NCBI GenBank assembly: GCA_948099385.1
Contig: CANUEZ040000029.1
Location: 1,271,501 to 1,335,500 of the forward strand
Direction of reading: 5' to 3'
DNA from: Fasciola hepatica
Lineage: Eukaryota > Platyhelminthes > Trematoda > Plagiorchiida > Fasciolidae
DNA length: 64,000 nucleotides
The translations under genes were made by a program, and so were the position numbers. A model generated the notes under the pieces. That model was not told the DNA's origin. It did no database searches and saw only the letters and a list, made by a program, of their open reading frames with translations. This document shows positions 39,701 through 48,700 of the stretch, one piece after another (position 1 is the stretch's first letter; every line of letters begins with the position of its first letter).

Positions 39701-42700
39701 CGAAGAGCTTCCGGCTTCCCTGTGTCGTAGATGCAATCATTTCTGACAGGTCAATGGGTAGAGGCCAGACGAAGTCCAGTCTCAGAACCAGTTGATGGGA
39801 AACATCTGGTTCTAACCGCTAGGCTCCTGGAGAGGAAACTCCAGCAAAAAAAAAACACGGAGAGAAACAGTTTACCGGTATAAAAGCCTCTACTAGATGG
39901 ATGTAGGGGTGGAGTACCTGAGGTTTCTTGACGATGAGAGAAGTCATCGCACTTTATTGGGCAGCTATCGCCCGCCTACATTAGACAGACCACAGCCCAA
40001 AGGATGCTGCCCCGCTCACATTCCACCTGCTCCATTGGGTGCATGGGGCTGAGGACTGAATCCGAAAAGTGGATCAATAACAAAGCACCAGGGAAGACAA
40101 GACAAAATGCGTGCAACAATCAGGTCTGATGTGACAGACCAGAAGGACTTTCTTCGCGGGTTCTTCGGTCACGTTCCCATGCTGGGTTAACGTCCATTGC
40201 CTTGTGGGTCAGACTTTTGAGTCAAAGGCTCCGGTTAGGGTTCCCAAATAAAAACTTCTCCTGCGGTGTAGGCAGCCGCGAAGTACGATTTCCCCAGAAA
40301 CCTCCAGCATTCTTCCTGTAAAGGGCCTTATTAATTTCCTCTGTCGTAATTTAAGATTGGTATAAAACGCCACTGGTATCTGCAGCTCTGAAGAAAGCAA
40401 TAGCCAAGGTGTCCGGCATAAATTGGATGCACTCCTTGAGCCTACATGCTCAATTCACTTAGCTATCTTCAACGCTCGTACACTATGTCAGATAGGGAAA
40501 CAAGCTGCCCTCGGTAGAACTCTCGAGACTTTAAAAATAAATGTATGCTGTGTCCTCGAAACACACATACAAGACCTTAATTCTGTGATAACGCTTCGCA
40601 TCCCAGATACAGCCTCAGTCTCCCGCTTTACTCCTCGCGTATCGGATGATCCGGTGTCTAGCCGTCGTGTTCAGGCCGGCGTTGGGATTGCTTTGAGCAT
40701 GAGAGAAGAACGTGCACGGCTACACTGGATTCCAGTAAATAGTCAATTGTGCGCAGTTCGATTGGCAGCTCTGTAAGCGTCAACAGCAACGAACTGAAGC
40801 GTCCATGCTAGTTCATCGTGTTTGCGTATGCGTCGGCTGACTGCGGTTTCTCTGAGACCAAGGACACATCCCACCACGATTTGTCCCAGCTGCTTTGAAG
40901 CGCGCATTCAGCCGACGTGGTAGTCACTGCTGGGGATTTCAAAGCCCATGTTGGCCATTAAGATTCCAAAAGGAACGTTAGAGACCGGTTTGCTATACCA
41001 ACTGATCGCAGTAATCGTCTCATCCATCTGTGTTCTGACAAAAGATTGTTTCTGGCGAGTACGAACTTCTGCCATAAGAATCGCCACAGATCGACACAAC
41101 GATCTCCTACGTCTTCACAACGCTGGGCTCAGATTGACTGTGCCGTCATTGATCACCGCTGGCGTGGATCAATTGAAGACTGTCGTTCACTTTGGCCTAC
41201 GCCTGTGGACTCAGATCACGAATTGGTACGTGCAAGCTTCTGTTTATGTCTCGTCCGAATGGTGTAAATAGGTGATTGTGCAGATTTACAAGAAAGGTGA
41301 CAGGTCCTCTTGTGGGAACCACAAAGGAATTGCCTTGGTAGTTATCATTTCCAAACTGCTCGCAGGAATTATTCTTCCTCGATTATTCGATGCCCGCGAG
41401 AGAATCAAGCCGATTTTCGACCTGGTTGGGGTTGTATCGACCACATTACTACGCTTCGACAACTCTTAGAGCACAGGTACATCTTTCATGGACCTACAAT
41501 ATGTTTCTTGACCTGAAAGCAGCGTTCGACTCCGTCGATCACACAGTTCTCTGACACTGTTTGTCATTGAAAGGTGTAGCAGGGAAATTTATTTCTCTTT
41601 TCAAATGATTGTATGCGAACAGTCGAAGCCGGATTCGTGCTTACTATTTTTCACCCGAGTTCACCACAAGAAGGGTTGCCCTCCATCATCCTTCCTCTTC
41701 AATTTTGTAATTAAAATGACTCTTGAGATGGCTCTTTCCTCGTGTGAGAATAATGACATTGACCTTTGCGTAGGCAGTAAACTGTCTGACTTGCAATACG
41801 CTAACAATGTGGCGATGTTTGGGATGAATTTTGTACCTTCAAAGTGATGACTCCACTCCAAACCTTGTTTTGGCAGAAGTAGCCCTAACTGAAATAGATG
41901 AGTTTTGTTACTGGGCGGTTACATCTCACCAGGTAGTCAGAAAAAGGGTGATGTGTCGTCGCGTACACAGAAAGCACATTTAACTTTTGCTAACTTCAGC
42001 CATTTGTGGCGCCGGCGTGACATCTGGTTGTCTGTCAAGGGTCAAGTGGTTAGGTCTGTTCTTCTATGCGCCTCAAAAACATGGTCGTTAGAGGTAGAAG
42101 ATAGACGAAGACTGTCGGTGTTCGAGCATTAATATCTCCGTAGCATTGCCCGAATATAGTGGTAACATCGTATCAGCGATGCGGACGTAAGATGTAGGGT
42201 GTTGGAAACCAGAGGTCGGTCTGTGGATTAAGTACTGAATCTAAACAGATTAAGATGGCGGGACATATGTTACGCATGCCCACCGATAGACTTCCTCGGC
42301 GTACGTTGCTCTCCGAGGCAGGTAATGGTTGGAAGGTAGGACGAGGTGGTCAGTCCATGACATGACAGTGTAAAACGCTGCTTCACGACTGAGCCGACTC
42401 TACTCCAAGCATTGTTTTGGCAGAGGAAGCCTTAACTGACAGAACAAAAAGGTATAAAAATATCGGCCAATGAACTTGGTCAAAATAGATGTTAGACTTT
42501 CGGGTTGGGGTCAAACTTTCTTCACTACACTGGAACGCTATCTACTGTTTTGAGGGGGAAAATTCAGAGGGTATTTTTTTGAACATAATGCCGTTCGATT
42601 CGCCACGGAGCTGTCTGAAAGCTGTGCGTGCATCATTGCGTCACCCTGGCGTTACTTCAATGTTACATTTCGTTTGATCGAAGAATCCACCTTTCTCGTT

Positions 42701-45700
42701 GGCCGAAGTGAAGTTTGTCATCAACCAGTACCACAGCTTTGCACAAATAAAGTTAAAGCTTAATCGACTCGAATGAGGAAACTGATTGAAGCCACCCGAC
42801 AAGTTGACAGACCAAGGATCGAATTCAAAGGGCCACTACCGTCAATCACTCGAAATCGTTATATACTCACGGCGGTAGATGAATACTGTTGTTTCCCTTT
42901 ATATTTATACTTGCGTGTCCCGATATGACAGCAACATCGGTCATCAACTGCTTCTGCAAGTTGTTTTCATTGTCTGGCATGTCCTATTACGTCCATTCTG
43001 ATCGCAGAGCCTCTCTCATGTCAGACGAGACTGCGCATTTTCTCTGCAGTAAGCGCAGTGAGAGTGGCTTCCTATGAACCTCAAAGAAATGGACAGGCGG
43101 AAGGGGCAAATGGAACGCTTTGGATGGCGATAAGTTTGGTATTAGCTGGTACAGGTCTCCGACCCAGTTAGTGGAAACGGGTATTTCTCGAAGACCTGCA
43201 TCTGATACGATACTTACTTTGTACGAGTATCGATACTACTCTTCATGGACGGATTTTCACTTACCAAAGCAAATGAACTTATAGTACCGCCTTGTCAACT
43301 TGGCTTAAAACACCCGGCCCGGTGCTTTTAAAGGAGAATGTGCGTAGCACCAGATATTATTCGGTCGTCGAGGAATTCGATCCGTTGAAGTGTAACCCCG
43401 AGTATGCTCGCATTCGCTGTCCTAACGGTGACGAAGAGTGTCAGTCAGACACTAAACTCCCGCTGGCGTACTCCTAATCGATCACGGTGATCGTCAGCCT
43501 GATACTGAGACTCCGATGAATGACCCACGCCCAGAATGTGACGAATCAGAGACAACAGTATACAGTTAGGACGACGAGTATGGAGCAAATCAAGATCCAA
43601 CAGATGTCTCGACTGAAAAAGTATCAATGTTTGGAAACTCCTTGCAACGACAGCAGCGAACTCGGTCGCACAACCTCAGAAATGGAGAAGCTTAACCATG
43701 ACTGTTTACGTTCTTGCACCAACCCCATGTCCATACAATTGCCTACAATTCATTGCCACATCATCCTTCCACTCAAAACGTCACATTTTACCCAGAGGGG
43801 GAAAGCCACAAACTGTCTGCTCCTTTGTCTTCTATCGTCGTTTATATTCTTTCCGTTTTAGTTATTGTGATGAATAAAGCCCAGATCAAGGCTCTGGCTT
43901 ATTCAGTCAGCGCAACTATTTCCGTGTGACTGTTTATTTCGCGTGGTTTTCGCTAGCTGCAAGTTATCCATGTTATATTTTACTCTTCTTTCAATGTGAT
44001 GAGAGCAAAACGCACGGTTAACATTACTGGGCCCACCAGTGGTTCCCATGTGTAACGCTTAAAAGCACGCCGCTCACCATATCAGGTTAAGTGTACAGGA
44101 CCGTGGGCGACTGAGGCAAACCACAGATAACGTATTCAGTTCACTTGTCACAAGATCTTGAGGACCGTAAGGGCCACTGATCAGGCAGAACTTGATTGAA
44201 AGCTGAGTGTGCACAAGCTAGGAACAGCAGCGATAAACGATTAACTAGAAACCGTCGATTGCATCCAAGTCAGCGGGACAGGGGAAATGAGTCGACCAGA
44301 CCGTCGGCGTTCATTCCGTTTTTCATCTTTTAGCTTTCAATCAAGGCCTACTTGTTCCATGGTCCTCACAACTGTCAAGCCATTATGAGACAAATAAATT
44401 GAATTTGAGTGGAGTGCTGCTCGCGGACCTATACACCTTACTCGACATGTTCATAACCTGCGAGCGGCACGCTTTCGACTGCTACATAAGACGCACTGTA
44501 TATCGAAACATTGCTTGTACTACACAAAAATAAACATCACACATGACTTTGAGACGATATAACAGTTTTGAAAACCAAATCATACTAGACTGTCTGATAG
44601 TACGTAGTTCACCTGATGGGGTGTCTGGATGAATTCAATGAACATCAGGACTTTAGGGGCTAATTTCAATTTCGTTCGAAAACGAATTCACGTTCTGGAG
44701 TGAGAGGTGGACAAACAAGACACGTGAATGGAAAAGACGGCCACACAGAAACAGAAGGAAGCGGTTATCCCACTTGAAATAGCATAAAACGTTTATTAGA
44801 ACAATCACACACTTACTGCTACATCATCCAGTTTAATCAGGTTGCACGGTAGAGAAATTACTCTGAAGATTACACAAGGGAGGATTAAAGATGACAGTAA
44901 TCATACTTGGGGTTTAAAAGTCGAAGCCGATTAACATCGTTGAGCCAACACCGCATGCTCTGAAAGGGAAAAACCGCTTAAACAAACTAGAGAAAATGGA
45001 GGCACAAAACGGACGACATAAATCGCGACAGATATCACGGAAAATGATTCCTGTGAAATATCTCACTCTACATAAGACTTGAAGCACTAACCTGGGTAAA
45101 ACAAATAACCCCTTAAAAATCAGAAAATTTCAATTAATTCGATGTTGAAACTGAAGCCACACACGTACATTCCGTTCACTTCCATTATGCCACTAGTTTA
45201 GTACTCTTGTTTGGGCTGCCATCTCACGGTACTACTGATTTGCGAGCAAAACGAATGGGACTGTGAATAGCAAACAGAAAGGAAAGTTACGGGTGGGTAC
45301 CACGAAGGCTACGAAGGGACTTCAACGCAAGTACGTCACTGACTGTGGTACCTAACCATGCCACAATGTACCCAATCATCCGGTGGGCGGATCCCGTGGA
45401 CCCCAATGCGGAAGACTCTTACGTCGTTTCCGGTCAAGTTTATTGTTAAAGGTTTCTATACCTTTTCGCCATATCATGGACTGACTGACTCGAACTATCC
45501 TACAATCACTCTCTCTCTCTCTCTCTCTTTCTCGAGGAACAATATACACAGAAGTCTGTCTGTGTGCATGCATAACACATGTCCCAACCGTGTTATCCTG
45601 TCCACATGGTACACTCTCTCGAGATTGACCTCCGATTCCCAAATTTCTACGCCTAACCCCAGCATTGCTGATACACTGTTCCTATCATATTGGAGTAATA

Positions 45701-48700
45701 CCGCGAAAATATCGGTGCTCCAACACCGGCAATTTTCGTGTATCTTCCATCCGTAACGGCTGTTTCAGCTGTAAAAAGGAAGGATCTGATTGATGGATAA
45801 TCAGATGTCACACCGGCACAGCAGATGGCTTAAGTTGGCAAAAGTCAAACGCGCTTTCTTTGTGTGCAACCACATTTCTTCCGATATCCGACCACCTGGT
45901 GAGATGCAACTACAAATTACCTGGATCTTCATTTCGAAAAATAATAACGTCCGCACATTCTAAGTGAGACAGTTTACTGTCCATCCACAGATCGATGCTG
46001 CTATTTCCAACGGTGATAAGGCTATTTCTAGAACTGCATCGATTGCAAAAGGCGATAGAGAGCAATCTGACGCACATCACTTCTCGCGATGAACTCGGGT
46101 GAAAGGTCGCAGTGAGCACAAACTCGACCTCGGATGTTCACATACAGTGATTGAGAAAGAGAAATGAATTTTTCTGACGCACTCCTTAGAGCCAGCGCCA
46201 GAGAAATGTTCGATCGACCGAGTCGGACGCCGCTTTCAGATCAAAGGAAACAGAGAGCATAGGTCTACGAAAGGTGTGCCTGTGCTCCATTTTTTTAATC
46301 CTAGGGTAAAGATGCGATCAGCAGAATTCCGACCGGGTACGAAACCAGCTTGATTCCCACGCGTGCAGCCTTCGCGGGCATTGAATAGTCGAGGGAGAAT
46401 AATGCCAGTGAACAGCTTGAATACGCTACTTGCGAAGAGGGTCTGTTTCTTTTTCCGTAAATCGGTACAATTGTCCATTTACAACATTCACTGAGAATCT
46501 TTTTCACTACCCCAAACCTTCGCCTCCATAACTGAAAATGGACGGAGACATCCCATCGGGTCTAGCAGCTCTAAACCTTCATAGATAACCTGTCCCTGAG
46601 AAAACCTCCATTTCTGAAGGACGAGTAATATCTACTTGCATCGTTTCTTTGGAAGGTATTACCGGAAGGTACATTGTCGAAGTGGGACAACTAAATTGTT
46701 ACCAAAGGGCGATAGACGAAATGCAATTCATGGTGATAAAGAAGGTAACCCTAGCTATAATTTGAACGATCAGTTAGAGCAGCAGATGGTATCCACCGTG
46801 ACAAGATAAAAATTTCAGGTGAGGCATACAGCACGGAAGGCAGCCAGCCAACTGATAGTCTGAGACTGTCAATCTCATTTTCGTAATATTCGAAAGTTTA
46901 GAAGAATGGAAAAACAAGAAGAGCCATAAGTATAGAGAAGACACGAAGGCGAACAAGCTCACTTCTGGTAATATCATTCTCGTGGTTAATATACGGTCGA
47001 AATGCATAATTAACGAACCATGCCTGTGTCAAGTTGTGATTAATAGTTATGATAATTGGTGCTGCGTCATCAAAGAAAGACGAGAGGGCATTTGTTGTTG
47101 CTTCGTGTGTGGGGGGAAGGGAGGTGGAGGCAGTGACACAATGGACGTGGATTTGGGTTTGTATTCGTTGTTAAACTGGATAATGATACTTCGGGATACC
47201 ACAAATGTTTAGTCATCTGCTGTCGGTATTTAGATATTTCTGTTTTAGCCAACAGGCACATGCCGTTAAAGTCGTTCGTAAAGAAGTTAAAGTTTGGCGT
47301 ATGGGGTGTCTGAGAGGAGTAGCACCTCTCAGTTGGTAGACTGTCTTGCCCCTTGGGTATTTTCTATCTCTTTGGTCTCCACAATTAACCCAACTCTTAC
47401 CTGTGGCTCCAAAAAGCTGAGGCGTGCATCAGCGGCCACATCCCGGCAAACCAATTGACAGGCGGGCCAACATAAGTTGAGGGTAATCGAGGCCTAAAAA
47501 TCTTGATGAAACGGCGCTCAGCATGCGAAGATGGTTACTCCTGCATAGGCGGATGAGATCTGTTGGGATCCGGCGGCTACCAAATAAATCTGTCCAATCA
47601 ACAGGGTTGCATGGACCCCTGGGTCTAGGTGACCTCTACCGAATGACAAACGTGCTACTAGAGAGCCACTGCTAATCGTACACCAAGATCAATGGAACGC
47701 GTTGGGCATCCCGGATTAGTAGATCACAATCCAAAAGGCGTACGAACCGCTCGTTTGGTCACCGGCTCTCAACACAAAAACTTCCTGTTGGCCGACAGGT
47801 AGCACTTGGTGGTGCATGGACTAGAGTTGCTACCTCGAACAAAAAGCCGAGTGACGCTGGGGATGCTACTTCGAACTCTTCATGAGTTCCCTTTCATTCG
47901 GAACATATATGAAGCCGGCTCATCCTCTCGCAGGAGCTGGTCGCACAGACGCAAACAAGCTAGTCTAACCATAACCACAGTGCGGTTGATTTCACGTCGA
48001 AAGTGGAAGAAGGGAACATTTTTCACTCTCCAGATTTATGTATCACAAAAGAGGATGACGGCAAACTGGTTCGTCGCGAAAATAACGTAAGCAAACGTGA
48101 ATAGACAAGCAAACTTATTTGACCACCTTTGAGCCTCTGGAACATGAATGGAACTTAAATCATCCTCTCGCAACCGGTGGGCGAATGATCTGCTCGGTTG
48201 AAACGGTGAATGAAGAATCCTACAAACTGATGCAAACACATCTGAATAGTGGATACCCCACCCATTTCATTCAGACGAACATATTACACACAGGAACACG
48301 TGAAATCTGACGGGAAAGATCCGCGAGCATCTGATAGCACGACTGGTTACGAGGTTCATGGAAATTTGAATCATGTGCCACATTAGCAAATACACGCAAA
48401 GCTTCCGGAATCCGCAGTTAGTGTTCATTCGAGTCCTACGTGCACGGCTGCATAGCTTTCAACGTAAAAAGTTTTCTCTGGGAGGCAGATCTTCACATGC
48501 CATGTGAAGACATTAGTGCGCACTGGGTGGATTCTGAGTAGACTCAATCAGATGAAATAACGCAAGTGACCAGAATCTAGAGAAGTGAAAATACGCTCCT
48601 AGAGGCCACGCATATCAAGTTGAGGTACTACAATAACAGTTCCCAGTGCATTTGCACCTGATCAAGATGACTGAATACAGAGTTGCAGTCATACGAACAT

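Noticed and set aside
48360..48420. Additional SYCP2-like exon carrying a Cys-Arg block
   Set aside because: A minus frame with TNCGFRKL looked tempting, but no acceptor gives the required phase 0, whereas the 35.9-kb exon does.
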